From assembly GCA_016699045.1 (NCBI GenBank), contig CP064957.1:1054001-1118000 (forward strand): a stretch of 64,000 nt of DNA, read 5' to 3'. Under the pieces are notes generated by a model. That model saw only the letters and a program-made list of their open reading frames with translations, made no database searches and was not told where the DNA came from. Origin of the DNA: a bacterium. Its GTDB lineage: Bacteria > Babelota > Babeliae > Babelales > RVW-14. Shown piece after piece: positions 8,763-17,382 of the stretch (its first letter is position 1; each line of letters starts with the position of its first letter). The translations under genes were made by a program, and so were the position numbers.

Positions 8763-9191
8763 ATGAAACAGTGGTCTAAGAATTTTTCTTTGTTATATGT
8801 TTTTCTTATTTTTTCATGCGTGTCGGTCGTGAATGCAACCAGCTCATTTTTTGATGATCGTGCATTGATTAATCATGCATGGCGCCATATTGCGTCTGAT
8901 CTTAAAACAGCGACTGGTAAGCCACATTTTGTTTCGTATACGTATCGTTTAGCTCATAACCAGCCAATTTCTGCAACGGCAAAAATTCATTTCAAGGATT
9001 ATCATAAGTCGTCCGAATCTCAAAACAAAGAATTTTCCAAGACGTTAAAAAATGTTGAGCGTGTGGTAACGGTTACGTATCGTTCTGGTGACAATAAGCT
9101 TTCGTTAATTGATCATAATCCAAAAAATGAACGTAAGCGTTTTGAGACACGTCGTATTGTTGGAATTCCAAAGACGGTTGTTAACGTTTAA
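8763..9191 (+). CDS. Small exported protein of unknown function (142 aa)
   Basis: Start set at the ATG at 8763, which has GGAGATAATC just upstream; an in-frame TTG at 8748 lies on the Shine-Dalgarno itself and is unlikely. A signal peptide spans about residues 1-25 (LLYVFLIFSCVSVVNA, then TSS). The rest is basic and beta-rich, with no recognisable motif. Unknown function. Confidence 0.72.
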   Translation: MKQWSKNFSLLYVFLIFSCVSVVNATSSFFDDRALINHAWRHIASDLKTATGKPHFVSYTYRLAHNQPISATAKIHFKDYHKSSESQNKEFSKTLKNVERVVTVTYRSGDNKLSLIDHNPKNERKRFETRRIVGIPKTVVNV

Positions 9192-9221
9192 AAAATTAAT
9201 CTTGCTATCAAAGGATCTTTT

Positions 9222-10175
9222 GTGGAAGAAAAACCAAAGCGTTCGCTTGCTACTATTTTAAAAAATATCTTTTTTGTTTTACTCATCCTTAATTTCGTGC
9301 CGGTTGTTTTTTCCACGCTTAAAGAAGCTGTATCGAGCGCGGCATTTCCAAAGGTGCATGTTGGTTACATGAAACTTTCTGGTGCTATTGATGATTCAAC
9401 GTTTTATGCCAAAATGTTACGTCGTTTTGAAAAGTCATCTGACATTAAAGCGCTGCTGATTAAAGTAGATTCACCAGGTGGCGTTTCAGGTTCTGCCGAA
9501 GCATTGTTTAATGAGATCAAGCGATTCAAATTAAAAAAACCGGTTATTGCGTACGTTGAAAATATCTGCGCTTCGGCCAGTTACTATGCCGTGTGCAGCG
9601 CCGATAAAATTATTGCCAATGGATCGTCGTTGGTGGGCAGCATTGGCTCGCTCATGCAAGTTCCCAACGTTAAAGGGTTGGCAGATTTTTGTCATGTGAA
9701 AGTTGTGTATATTAATGGTGGTAAATTTAAATTGGCGGGCAACCCCGTGCGTGATTTGACAGATGAAGAGCAGCTTCATTTGCAAGACCTTGCTAGTGAA
9801 TCATACAAAATTTTTGTAAACGATGTTGCGCAAGCGCGGCATCTTGATGTTGCAAAAGCAAGCGAATGGGCTGATGGTAAAATTTTTACAGGCAGTCAAG
9901 CGCTTGAGTTGAGGCTGATCGATCAACTTGGTTCGTACAACGATGCCGTTGATGAAGTTAAAAAGGTTATTGGTCTTGGCGAAGATGATGAGATTGAATT
10001 CGTGCCGCTTAAAAAGAAGCGCAATGCCGTGATGGAGATGTTTGCGGGCGATGATGATGGTGGTTCTTTGATAGGTTCTTCTTCGTTGTCAAAAAAAGCA
10101 GGCATCTTTTTGAGTAATGTGTGGAGTTCGTTTATGAGCACACAAACGCAAAATAAGGTTACGCTGCAATCATAA
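9222..10175 (+). CDS. sppA: Signal peptide peptidase SppA
   Basis: Membrane-anchored serine protease that degrades cleaved signal peptides. An N-terminal membrane span covers about 13-32. The S49 protease core follows, with DSPGG at 83-87 and the nucleophile region CASASYY at 116-122; Ser118 aligns with the SGGYY serine of the family as I recall it. The NGSSLVGSIG loop is at 133-142. The general-base lysine region is GGKFKLAGNP at 166-175. At 317 aa this is the short single-domain (SppA36) form. Start is GTG at 9222 with AAAGGA 6 bases upstream. It converges on birA with only 4 bases between stops. Confidence 0.93.
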   Translation: MEEKPKRSLATILKNIFFVLLILNFVPVVFSTLKEAVSSAAFPKVHVGYMKLSGAIDDSTFYAKMLRRFEKSSDIKALLIKVDSPGGVSGSAEALFNEIKRFKLKKPVIAYVENICASASYYAVCSADKIIANGSSLVGSIGSLMQVPNVKGLADFCHVKVVYINGGKFKLAGNPVRDLTDEEQLHLQDLASESYKIFVNDVAQARHLDVAKASEWADGKIFTGSQALELRLIDQLGSYNDAVDEVKKVIGLGEDDEIEFVPLKKKRNAVMEMFAGDDDGGSLIGSSSLSKKAGIFLSNVWSSFMSTQTQNKVTLQS

Positions 10176-10179
10176 ATTT

Positions 10180-10923
10180 TTACGTTAAAAAATCAACATC
10201 ATGAAACGACAGCAAAATCGATGTTTGTTGATCGACGTTCAATAATAAAGTTCCGTTTGGGAGTAAGTGCTGGGCTGTGCCTGCCACGATACTCCCATCT
10301 TTTTTATGGACGGTAATTTTTTTACCAAGATACGATTGAGCTTCAACCCACGTGGTAAAAATATTATCATACGCACGTGCGTACCATGCGTTATACCAAA
10401 AGTTTAAACTGGAGATCAGTGCTGTTTGCAGTGCCGGCAAATCAAGTGATTGGTGGGCGTGTGTGCACAGGCTGGTTGCGCGTTGTACGACTTCGTGCGT
10501 TGTTTTAAATGTGTTGTTAACATTGAGCGCAAAACCAAAAATAATTCCTGAAAGTTGCTTATCGTGCCAGACTAGTTCCAAGAGCATGCCGCCAACTTTT
10601 TTTTGATCAATCACAAAATCGTTAGGCCATTTGAGCGTGACACTATATTTTTTGATTGGTTCGTAAATGCCGCAGGCAAGTGCCATAGAAAGTTTTACCA
10701 AATCATCTTCGTGTGTTGGTGATGTTGGTTTCAGTACGATAGTCAGCGCCAGTTGGCCCGGCGCCCAGTGCCAAACTCTTCCTTGGCGGCCGCGTGCGTG
10801 CGTGAGTTCATGCGCAATAAATACCGCCCCGTCAGGTGCTGTTGCAAGATGCTCTTTTGCCCATGCCATCGTGTTGTCTGAATTTTGGGTATAAAAAAAA
10901 GCAGAACCAATGTTGTGCGTCAT
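10180..10923 (-). CDS. birA: Biotin--[acetyl-CoA-carboxylase] ligase BirA, monofunctional
   Basis: Activates biotin to biotinyl-AMP and transfers it to a carrier lysine. The biotin/ATP loop HARGRQGRVWH and the core KWPNDFVIDQKKVGGMLLE are both present. A C-terminal SH3-like domain is also present (GKKITVHKKDGSIVAGTA region). There is no N-terminal helix-turn-helix, so it should be an enzyme only, not the E. coli-type repressor. No biotin-dependent carboxylase lies in the window. It sits 9 bases after smpB on the same strand. Confidence 0.92.
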   Translation of the reverse strand: MTHNIGSAFFYTQNSDNTMAWAKEHLATAPDGAVFIAHELTHARGRQGRVWHWAPGQLALTIVLKPTSPTHEDDLVKLSMALACGIYEPIKKYSVTLKWPNDFVIDQKKVGGMLLELVWHDKQLSGIIFGFALNVNNTFKTTHEVVQRATSLCTHAHQSLDLPALQTALISSLNFWYNAWYARAYDNIFTTWVEAQSYLGKKITVHKKDGSIVAGTAQHLLPNGTLLLNVDQQTSILLSFHDVDFLT

Positions 10924-10932
10924 GAGAATAAA

Positions 10933-11391
10933 TTATGAAACGCGTTGTTTGATCGTGCGGTCTGTTTCGCGTTTGATATCGCGTTCTTTAATGGTTTGTT
11001 TTTTATCGTGTGCTTTTTTATGTTTGGCGACGCCGATTTCAATTTTTACCAGCCCGCGATTATTTAAATACATTTTGATGGGAATGAGTGTCATGCCCTT
11101 GCGCGAGACTTCACCAATCAAACGATTGATTTCTTTTCTGTTGAGCAGCAAGGTACGCGAGCGGCGTGTAAAGTCGCCCGTTTTTTTATCAAAAGCGTGC
11201 GAGTACTGGCCGATGTAGCAGTTCGTTAAAACAATCTCGTTACCGTGGACTGTTGCAAAAGCATCGGTTAATGAAATGTTACCAGCGCGTGCTGATTTAA
11301 CTTCATCGCCAATCAAGACAATGCCAGCTTCAAAGGTATCATTAATTTCGTAGTCGAAGAATGCTTTTTTATTACGAGCTAGTTCTTTCAT
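10933..11391 (-). CDS. smpB: SsrA-binding protein SmpB
   Basis: Partner of tmRNA in rescuing stalled ribosomes. Family features: NKKAFFDYEI at the N-terminus, EVKSARAGNISLTDA, the NNRGLVKIEIGVAKHKKAHDK core and a basic C-terminal tail. Length (152 aa) is typical. The ATG overlaps the stop of the upstream DUF2062 gene by four bases, indicating coupling. No tmRNA gene was found within the window. Confidence 0.96.
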   Translation of the reverse strand: MKELARNKKAFFDYEINDTFEAGIVLIGDEVKSARAGNISLTDAFATVHGNEIVLTNCYIGQYSHAFDKKTGDFTRRSRTLLLNRKEINRLIGEVSRKGMTLIPIKMYLNNRGLVKIEIGVAKHKKAHDKKQTIKERDIKRETDRTIKQRVS

Positions 11392-11834
11392 GGTCGTTGT
11401 TTTACCAGTAATCTTTTAAAAATCATCAGCATGATTGGATAGCTGAGGAGTGCCGAACAGATACCAAGAATATTGCCACCCACCAAGAATGACACGATAC
11501 ATATACTACCAGATCCAAAGATTTTTTCCAAAGGGATATGCCAAGTAGGCGCAAATCCGCCTATTTTATGCACCAGCCAGTAGCCAAAGGCATAATCAAA
11601 GGAAAAAAAGGGCAGCATGGTCCACGGATTATTAATCGAGGTTACTACAAAAAGTAGAGGGAAATTAAGCGTTAAGAGCCATTGAGCGATAAACATCATA
11701 ATCGTGTGGGCGCCTGGAAAAGGCGAAAAGGCAATGTAGCTGCCCATCGCACACGAAAGAGCAAGGGTGTGGGGCGAGCTGCCAGAGTGGAGTGCTTTGT
11801 GAAAAATAGTTTTTATTTTTTTTTTAATGTCCAT
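11388..11834 (-). CDS. DUF2062 family membrane protein
   Basis: Membrane protein of the DUF2062 family, function unknown. Diagnostic features are the basic N-terminus (DIKKKIKTIFHKAL), the SPHTLALSCAMGSYIAFSPF segment and NNPWTMLPFF. Three to four membrane spans are visible, and the length (148 aa) is normal. I chose the ATG at 11834, which has AAGGAA nine bases upstream, over the in-frame GTG at 11918 that would add 28 atypical residues. First gene of a coupled run with smpB and birA. Confidence 0.85.
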   Translation of the reverse strand: MDIKKKIKTIFHKALHSGSSPHTLALSCAMGSYIAFSPFPGAHTIMMFIAQWLLTLNFPLLFVVTSINNPWTMLPFFSFDYAFGYWLVHKIGGFAPTWHIPLEKIFGSGSICIVSFLVGGNILGICSALLSYPIMLMIFKRLLVKQRP

Positions 11835-12003
11835 CGGTATTGGTTCCTTGCATGAAGCGTGAACAACATTTGGTATAAAGTACGGGAAAAAGGTATTATT
11901 TATTGCGTATTTTTGCACAATGATAGGTCCCTTTGTATGCTATTTAAGCAAAGCAGACTTACTGAATTATTGCAAGATTTTATCGCCAATTAAAGGATCT
12001 ATA

Positions 12004-12768
12004 ATGAAAAGAATGAAGAAATTTTTCTGTTTAGTAATCGCACTGATGCTGAGCAATGTTTTGGTAGCCAATCAACATGTGGTTATTAAATCGATGGCCG
12101 ATCTTGAAAAGTTTCGCGCCAAGCACCTTAACCCGCCACCTCCGCAACCAGTTGCAGAACAAAAACCAGACGTGGTGGTACCTGTTTCTGAAACGCCTAA
12201 AATTATGGGGTGTGTGCGCATTGCGGGGCAAGAAGATGTGGTGCCGCAGTTTCGCGTTTATTTTGACGGTATGGCAACCGTGAGCAATCGCGATGGTTTT
12301 TTTTCTTTTCCGTTGGACAAAGAGCATCAATTTAATAGTTACTCGTTGGTGCTGGCAAAACATCTTGAACAGCGCTTTGTAAATACCAACACGCTCAAAA
12401 GTTTGGGCGTGCGACAAGATAAAGCCTATCGTCAATTTTCGTTTACGCGCACGGGTACGCAAGATGGCGTGTGGGATTGGAAAGAAACTTTTTTGCCGCA
12501 AAAGGACCGTGCGTTAAATCGTAACACGATTACGGTTTTAGTTGATCCAAAATTTGTTGACTATCTTGAGCCGTGGGACGTGCGCATTGAAGGTAATTTT
12601 GTAAAATTGCCGCGTATTGTTTTGAAAAAAAAGAAACTTGAACGGTTGCCGCGCGCTGCTGCCAAGTCATTGCTGTACTCGCTCGATTCAACTATTTTTC
12701 ATGAGCCGGTTCACGAGACGACAAAAAAGATGCCAAAAGGCAAAGGGCTTCTATCATTAACGCCATAG
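12004..12768 (+). CDS. Exported protein of unknown function (254 aa)
   Basis: Start is the ATG at 12004 with AAAGGATCTATA upstream; an in-frame ATG at 11920 lacks a ribosome-binding site and would bury the signal peptide. A signal peptide spans about 1-22 (KKFFCLVIALMLSNVLVA). A proline-rich linker (HLNPPPPQPVAEQKPD) is followed by a beta-rich domain. That domain begins KIMGCVRIAG and reads FRVYFDGMATVSNRDGFFSF, somewhat like carboxypeptidase-regulatory or Ig-like folds. A basic C-terminus completes it. Function unknown. Confidence 0.7.
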   Translation: MKRMKKFFCLVIALMLSNVLVANQHVVIKSMADLEKFRAKHLNPPPPQPVAEQKPDVVVPVSETPKIMGCVRIAGQEDVVPQFRVYFDGMATVSNRDGFFSFPLDKEHQFNSYSLVLAKHLEQRFVNTNTLKSLGVRQDKAYRQFSFTRTGTQDGVWDWKETFLPQKDRALNRNTITVLVDPKFVDYLEPWDVRIEGNFVKLPRIVLKKKKLERLPRAAAKSLLYSLDSTIFHEPVHETTKKMPKGKGLLSLTP

Positions 12769-12864
12769 ATTTAAAAAATTTTAAACATTTCTAATATACT
12801 TGCTGCGAAAAAGTGACCGTCAAAAATATTACACACTTTTAAAGAATACGAAGGAAGTTCAATC

Positions 12865-13458
12865 ATGAACACAAAATTTTTATGCTCATTGTTTGTTGCT
12901 TTATTTTTTGCAACCACCGCAGCGCCGATGGCTTTCCCATTGCATGCTGCTGCAGAAAATGGCGATGTGAAAGAAGTAGTAAGGCTTTTGACAGAAAAAA
13001 TTTGCAGCGTTGATGATCGAAATGGTGATGGCTTTACAGCGCTTCATTGCGCTGTCAGGTATGGCTGGCTTGATTGTGTAAAAAAACTTTTAGAACGAGG
13101 AGCTGATGTTGAAACTCAATTTAATAATATACGACGTTATGTGCATATTTTTCGAATGTTTGATGAAGAAGATATTTGTTATGATTGGCATCAAGAGTGT
13201 GACGATGATTCCAATAACTGGTGGCTAAATGAGTCTAGTGCGATGACAGCGCTTCATTTTGCAGCCAGAGGCGGTTATCTTGAATGCGTAAAGTATTTGG
13301 TATACGAAGCTAGAGCTAATGTTGAGGCAAAAAATGGAGAAGGCAAAACGCCAAAAGATCTAGCAGCTGAAAATGGCAGGCAAAGTGTAGTAGATTTTTT
13401 TGATAGCTACCAAGAGCTGCCAACTATCAAAGGTGCTGAAATCGGAGAGGAATATTAA
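12865..13458 (+). CDS. Exported ankyrin-repeat protein 1 of 7
   Basis: Ankyrin repeats are 33-residue helix-turn-helix units that bind other proteins. A signal peptide spans about 1-21 (FLCSLFVALFFATTAAP). About four repeats are visible (FPLHAAAENGD, TALHCAVRYGWLDCVKKLL, TALHFAARGGYLECVKYLV, TPKDLAAENGR). A roughly 40-residue acidic insertion between repeats two and three contains EDICYDWHQECDDDSNNWW. None of the later genes has this insertion. The ATG follows GAAGGAAG. First gene of a same-strand array; the phrase LLTEKICSV is shared with the fifth copy. Confidence 0.88.
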   Translation: MNTKFLCSLFVALFFATTAAPMAFPLHAAAENGDVKEVVRLLTEKICSVDDRNGDGFTALHCAVRYGWLDCVKKLLERGADVETQFNNIRRYVHIFRMFDEEDICYDWHQECDDDSNNWWLNESSAMTALHFAARGGYLECVKYLVYEARANVEAKNGEGKTPKDLAAENGRQSVVDFFDSYQELPTIKGAEIGEEY

Positions 13459-13460
13459 TC

Positions 13461-14096
13461 TTGAACAACAAAATTATTGGATTATTTTTTGCCGCCCTCA
13501 CATTTTTTGCAACCGCAGTGTCGATGGCTGTTGATCCCGAGAAGTTCCCGCTGCATTGGGCTGCTCAAAATGGCGATGCGGGAGAAATAGAGAGACTTTT
13601 TGAAACGGGAGGTTTTAAGGTTGATGATAGAAATGATTACGGAGGGACAGCGCTTCATTATGCTGCTGGAAATGGCCACGTTGATTGTATCAGGGTACTT
13701 TTAAAATATGCTGCTTTTCACGAGATGCAGGCTGCTACTGTTAATGACCGATCTTTGACGCTTGGTAGTACGTCGCTTCATTGGGCGGTTTTTAGCGGTT
13801 ATTCTGATTGCATAACAATACTTCTGGAGGCTGGGGCCAAGGTTGATACCCAAGATAATAATGGCCTGACGCCGCTTCATTATGCAGCCAAGAAAGGCCA
13901 TCGCAATTTCGTAGAAAAACTTTTAGCAGCTGGTGCTGATGTGGATGCTAAAACAAACAAGGCTGGTAACACACCGGCAATGTTTGCAGAGCAAGAAGGC
14001 TACAAAGAACTCGCAGAATATTTAAAAAAAGTCGCTGAGCGTCTAGGAAACAAAGAGTCTGAAAAAGAGCAAAAAAATGGTAAACAAGTTTCATAA
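13461..14096 (+). CDS. Exported ankyrin-repeat protein 2 of 7, TTG start
   Basis: A signal peptide lies at about 1-22 (IIGLFFAALTFFATAVSMA). About five ankyrin units follow, including GGTALHYAAGNGHVDCIRVL, TSLHWAVFSGYSDCITILL and TPLHYAAKKGHRNFVEKLL. The start is TTG exactly where the paralogues have ATG, with GGAGAGG upstream, so an ATG-to-TTG change is likely. The stop also differs: the spacer that follows the stop in other copies is partly read through here as GKQVS. It overlaps the leader of copy 3. Parts are near-identical to copy 5 (NDYGGTALHYAAGN, NDRSLTLGST), pointing to duplication or gene conversion. Confidence 0.85.
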   Translation: MNNKIIGLFFAALTFFATAVSMAVDPEKFPLHWAAQNGDAGEIERLFETGGFKVDDRNDYGGTALHYAAGNGHVDCIRVLLKYAAFHEMQAATVNDRSLTLGSTSLHWAVFSGYSDCITILLEAGAKVDTQDNNGLTPLHYAAKKGHRNFVEKLLAAGADVDAKTNKAGNTPAMFAEQEGYKELAEYLKKVAERLGNKESEKEQKNGKQVS

Positions 14097-14118
14097 TTAT
14101 TTTTCAGCGAGATTCATC

Positions 14119-14760
14119 ATGAATAACAAAATTATCTTTTCATTTTTGGCTGCTCTTACGGTTACCACAACCGCAGCGCCGATGATCGATCCATGGAGCG
14201 ACGATGACTTTTCGCCTTGTGCCCGGGACTTTCGGCCAGTTCCAGAGACGCCTCTTCATTTGGCCGCGAGGCGGGGCGACGTTGAGGGTGTAACGGCACT
14301 TTTAAAAGAGGGTGCCGATATTGATGCTAAGCAAGGCTATGACCTGACCCCGCTTCATTACGCCTCTGAGAGTGGTCATGCTGACTGTGTGAAAATACTT
14401 CTAGAATGGCATGCTGATGTTGATGCTCAAGATCGTCAACATGATACCCCGCTTCATCGCGCTGTCCTAAGAGGTTATATTGGTTGTGTAGGAAAACTTT
14501 TAGAAAGTGGTGCCTATGTTGATGGTCAAAATAGTGATGGCAAGACGCCGCTTCATCTCGCTGCGCAATGGGGTAGGGCTGATGATATTGCAACTATACT
14601 TTTAAAACATGGCGCCGATGTGAATGCTGAATCAAAAGCTGGTAAGACGCCAGCAATGCTTGCAGAGAAATATGGCCATCACGAGCTTGCAAAATATTTA
14701 AAAGAAGTCGCGGCGAGTCTAGAAATCAAAGAGCCTGACGTCGAGCAAGAAAAACAATAA
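14119..14760 (+). CDS. Exported ankyrin-repeat protein 3 of 7
   Basis: Start set at the ATG at 14119, matching the paralogue leader (GATTCATCATGAATAAC); an in-frame ATG at 14077 lies inside copy 2. The signal peptide spans about 1-21. About five ankyrin units follow, including TPLHLAARRGDVEGVTALL, TPLHYASESGHADCVKILL and TPLHLAAQWGRADDIATILL. The C-terminal cassette (YGHHELAKYLKEVAASLEI, then KEPDVEQEK) is nearly identical in copies 4 and 6. Confidence 0.88.
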   Translation: MNNKIIFSFLAALTVTTTAAPMIDPWSDDDFSPCARDFRPVPETPLHLAARRGDVEGVTALLKEGADIDAKQGYDLTPLHYASESGHADCVKILLEWHADVDAQDRQHDTPLHRAVLRGYIGCVGKLLESGAYVDGQNSDGKTPLHLAAQWGRADDIATILLKHGADVNAESKAGKTPAMLAEKYGHHELAKYLKEVAASLEIKEPDVEQEKQ

Positions 14761-14795
14761 ACAAGTTATAAAATTATTTTTCAGAAAGATTCATC

Positions 14796-15389
14796 ATGAA
14801 TAACAAAATTATCGTTTCATTTCTGGCCGCCCTTACGGTTGCTACAACTGTAGCGCCGATGGCTTTGTACTTTGCGTATCCGTTGCATAATGCTGCTAGA
14901 GATGGCGATGCGATAGAAGTAAGAAGACTTTTAGCGACTAAAAAATTCGACCTTACGGCCTTTGATACTTCAGGTGCGACGCCTCTGCATTGCGCTGTTA
15001 GAAAGGGCCATGTTGATTGTGTCATCGCGCTTTTGGATGGTGGTACTCAGGTTGATATTCTCGACTGTTGGGGGTCGACGCCGCTCCTTAATGCTGCCTT
15101 TCGTGATAATGTTGAGTGTGTCGAGATACTTTTAAGATATGGCGCGAATGTTAATGCTCAAGATAGTGCTTATTTTACCCCGCTTCATTATGCCGCGACG
15201 TCAGGACATAGAAATTACGTAGACATATTTTTGGCAAAGGGTGCCAACGCGATAAATGCTAAAACAAAGGCTGGTAATACGCCAGTAATGCTTGCAGAGA
15301 AACATGGCCATCACGAACTTGCAAAATATCTAAAAGAAATCGCGGCGAGTCTAGAAATCAAAGAGCCTGACGTCGAGCAAGAAAAGTAG
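14796..15389 (+). CDS. Exported ankyrin-repeat protein 4 of 7
   Basis: The signal peptide reads IIVSFLAALTVATTVAPMA, almost the same as copy 3. About five ankyrin units follow (YPLHNAARDGDAIEVRRLL, TPLHCAVRKGHVDCVIALL, TPLLNAAFRDNVECVEILL, TPLHYAATSGHRNYVDIFL). It ends in the same HHELAKYLKEIAASLEIKEP cassette as copies 3 and 6. The spacer and ribosome-binding region before the ATG are shared with the other copies. Confidence 0.88.
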   Translation: MNNKIIVSFLAALTVATTVAPMALYFAYPLHNAARDGDAIEVRRLLATKKFDLTAFDTSGATPLHCAVRKGHVDCVIALLDGGTQVDILDCWGSTPLLNAAFRDNVECVEILLRYGANVNAQDSAYFTPLHYAATSGHRNYVDIFLAKGANAINAKTKAGNTPVMLAEKHGHHELAKYLKEIAASLEIKEPDVEQEK

Positions 15390-15427
15390 TAAACAAGTTG
15401 CAAAATTATTTTTTGGGGAGATTAGTA

Positions 15428-16012
15428 ATGAATAAATTTTTTTGCTTGTTGTTTGTTGTTTTATCATGTGCAAATATTGCAGCGCCAGCGGCTTTTCCAT
15501 TGCATGTCGCAGCAAAAATTGGCGATGTGAAAGAAATAGAAAGACTTTTAACAGAGAAAATTTGCAGTGTTAATGACAGGAATGATTATGGCGGAACCGC
15601 GCTTCATTATGCCGCTGGGAATTGCCAAGCTGAGTGTGTAAAGGCACTTTTGAAGTGCGGAGCTGCCGTCAATGATCGATCGTTGACGCTTGGTAGTACA
15701 CCGCTTCATTGGGCTGCTTCCAATGGTTGTGCAGAGTGTATGATTGAACTTTTGGCGGGTGGAGCAACGGTTGATCTGCCCGATAAGAATGGTTTAACAC
15801 AACTTCATTATGCCGCTAAGCTCGGTCATAAAAATTGCGTGGACCTGCTTTTAGCAAAGGGTGCTAACGCAAATGCCAAAACAACAAAGTCTGGTAACAC
15901 ACCAGCAATGTTTGCAGAACAGGGCGGCCATCACGAGCTTGCAAGATATTTAAAAGGAATCGCGAAGTGTCTAGAAAACAAAGAGCCTGCAGGCGAGCAA
16001 AAACAGGAATAA
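15428..16012 (+). CDS. Exported ankyrin-repeat protein 5 of 7
   Basis: Start chosen at the ATG at 15428 after GGGGAGATTAGTA; an in-frame ATG at 15398 lies in the shared spacer. The signal peptide is FFCLLFVVLSCANIAAPAA. About five ankyrin units follow. The first two echo copy 1 (LLTEKICSV) and copy 2 (NDYGGTALHYAAGN, NDRSLTLGSTPLHWAA), so the gene looks like a mosaic of neighbours. It ends with a variant of the shared C-terminal cassette (GHHELARYLKGIAKCLENKE). Confidence 0.87.
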   Translation: MNKFFCLLFVVLSCANIAAPAAFPLHVAAKIGDVKEIERLLTEKICSVNDRNDYGGTALHYAAGNCQAECVKALLKCGAAVNDRSLTLGSTPLHWAASNGCAECMIELLAGGATVDLPDKNGLTQLHYAAKLGHKNCVDLLLAKGANANAKTTKSGNTPAMFAEQGGHHELARYLKGIAKCLENKEPAGEQKQE

Positions 16013-16047
16013 ACAAGTTACACAATTATTTTTAAGGGAGATCTGTG

Positions 16048-16734
16048 ATGAATAAAAAATTTCTAGGATTATTTTTAATCGCTATCACTTTTACCACAAC
16101 CGCTGTGCCAGGTCTGTCAACGCCAATGTGCGACTCGTTGCATATTGCTGCAAGGTATGGCAACGTGCAAGAAATAGAAGAACTTTTGGCGGCCAGGCAT
16201 GACGTTAATATGCGCGGTCGCAGTTCCATGGGGTGGACACCGCTTCATTGGGCTGCAAAAGGGGGTTATGTCGATTGTGTAAACGCACTTTTAGCCGGAA
16301 AGGCTGATATTGACGCTCTCAATGATGATCGTTGGACACCCCTTCATATCGCAAGTGATGAAGGCAAAACTGAATGCGTTAGAGCACTTTTAGAGCATGG
16401 TGCCAATATTGAAGCAAAAGATAAAGATGGCAAGACACCGCTGTATTATGCTGTTATTGGAGGTTTTTGTGATTGTGTAGAAATCATTGTAAAAAAAGAC
16501 GCTAATGTTAATGTTAAAACTATTGCCGGCGATACACCACTGCATTATGCTATTTGTATAGGTTATTCTGATATTGCAACCATACTTTTAGAACATGGTG
16601 CCGATGTTGAAGCTAAAGATGAAGAGGGCAAGACACCGGCAATGCTTGCAGAAAAATATGGCCATCACGAACTTGCAGAGTATTTAAAAGAAATCGCGGC
16701 GAGTCTAGAAATCAAAGAGCCTGACGTCGAGTAA
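16048..16734 (+). CDS. Exported ankyrin-repeat protein 6 of 7
   Basis: Longest copy (228-229 aa) with about six ankyrin units, including TPLHWAAKGGYVDCVNALL, TPLHIASDEGKTECVRALL, TPLYYAVIGGFCDCVEIIV and TPLHYAICIGYSDIATILL. The ATG at 16048 follows AAGGGAGATCTGTG; a GTG directly before it is a less likely start. Signal peptide KKFLGLFLIAITFTTTAVPG. It ends with the shared cassette HHELAEYLKEIAASLEIKEP but stops three residues earlier than copy 3. Confidence 0.88.
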   Translation: MNKKFLGLFLIAITFTTTAVPGLSTPMCDSLHIAARYGNVQEIEELLAARHDVNMRGRSSMGWTPLHWAAKGGYVDCVNALLAGKADIDALNDDRWTPLHIASDEGKTECVRALLEHGANIEAKDKDGKTPLYYAVIGGFCDCVEIIVKKDANVNVKTIAGDTPLHYAICIGYSDIATILLEHGADVEAKDEEGKTPAMLAEKYGHHELAEYLKEIAASLEIKEPDVE

Positions 16735-16779
16735 AAAACAATAAGCAAGTTCCATAATTATTTTTAAGAAAGATTAATC

Positions 16780-17382
16780 ATGAACAACAAATTTCTAGGA
16801 TTATTTTTAATTGCTATCATGTTTGCCACAACTGCAGCGTCAGCGGCTTTTCCATTGCATGAAGCTGCAGGAGAAGGTGGTGTGGCAGAAGTGGAAAGGC
16901 TTTTGGTAGTTGGAGATTACAAAGTTGATGATCGGGATGCTGATGGCAATACCCCGCTTCGTCTGGCTGCTCAACATGGCAAAAAGGAATGCGTGAAAAA
17001 ACTTTTAGAATTGGGAGCTAATGCTGATGAAGCAGATAAATGGGGAAATACCATACTTCATTGGGCTGTTATAAATAATCATTCCGATATTGTAACGACA
17101 CTTTTAGCAATAGGTGTCGATGTTAATGTAGCAGATAACTCTGGTTGGACACCGCTTCACATGGCTGCTAGGAATGGTTATAACGATATTATAACTATAC
17201 TTGTGGAGGGGGGCGCCGACGTTAATGCAGCAGATAAAGTTCATGGTAGCACACCGCTTGATTTTGCTGGTTTTGGCCGCCACTATGAAAGTGTGGTTAA
17301 GCTTTTACAATATGGTGCCAGAGTTCATCTTTGGAATAGTTGCGATCAATGCTTGCAGGAAAATATGGATGCAAAGGCATAG
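16780..17382 (+). CDS. Exported ankyrin-repeat protein 7 of 7, 3' end frameshifted
   Basis: Signal peptide FLGLFLIAIMFATTAASAA followed by about five ankyrin units (FPLHEAAGEGG, TPLRLAAQHGKKECVKKLL, TPLHMAARNGYNDIITILV and others). The annotated end (NSCDQCLQENMDAKA) does not resemble the other copies. From base 17349, a different frame reads MLAGKYGCKGIAALLK and stops at 17399; this matches the MLAEKYGHHELAKYLK ending of its paralogues. One base seems to have been lost near 17347. The protein should still export and fold most of its repeats but lacks the usual C-terminus. Confidence 0.82.
   Translation: MNNKFLGLFLIAIMFATTAASAAFPLHEAAGEGGVAEVERLLVVGDYKVDDRDADGNTPLRLAAQHGKKECVKKLLELGANADEADKWGNTILHWAVINNHSDIVTTLLAIGVDVNVADNSGWTPLHMAARNGYNDIITILVEGGADVNAADKVHGSTPLDFAGFGRHYESVVKLLQYGARVHLWNSCDQCLQENMDAKA

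Larger units (their letters stand above)
14083..16779 (+). repeat. Shared spacer/leader repeated before ankyrin genes 3 to 7
   Basis: A roughly 35-40 base AT-rich spacer recurs at about 14083-14118, 14761-14795, 15390-15427, 16013-16047 and 16741-16779. Its common form is ACAAGTT, a few bases, then AATTATTTTT, a GAGAT or AAGAT ribosome-binding segment, and ATGAATAAC or ATGAACAAC. It shows that the array grew by duplicating a unit of gene plus leader. The genes are probably co-transcribed, since no terminator lies between them. Confidence 0.8.

Noticed and set aside
14077..14118. Upstream start for ankyrin protein 3
   Set aside because: It lies inside the end of copy 2. All paralogues start at the ATG directly before the signal peptide.
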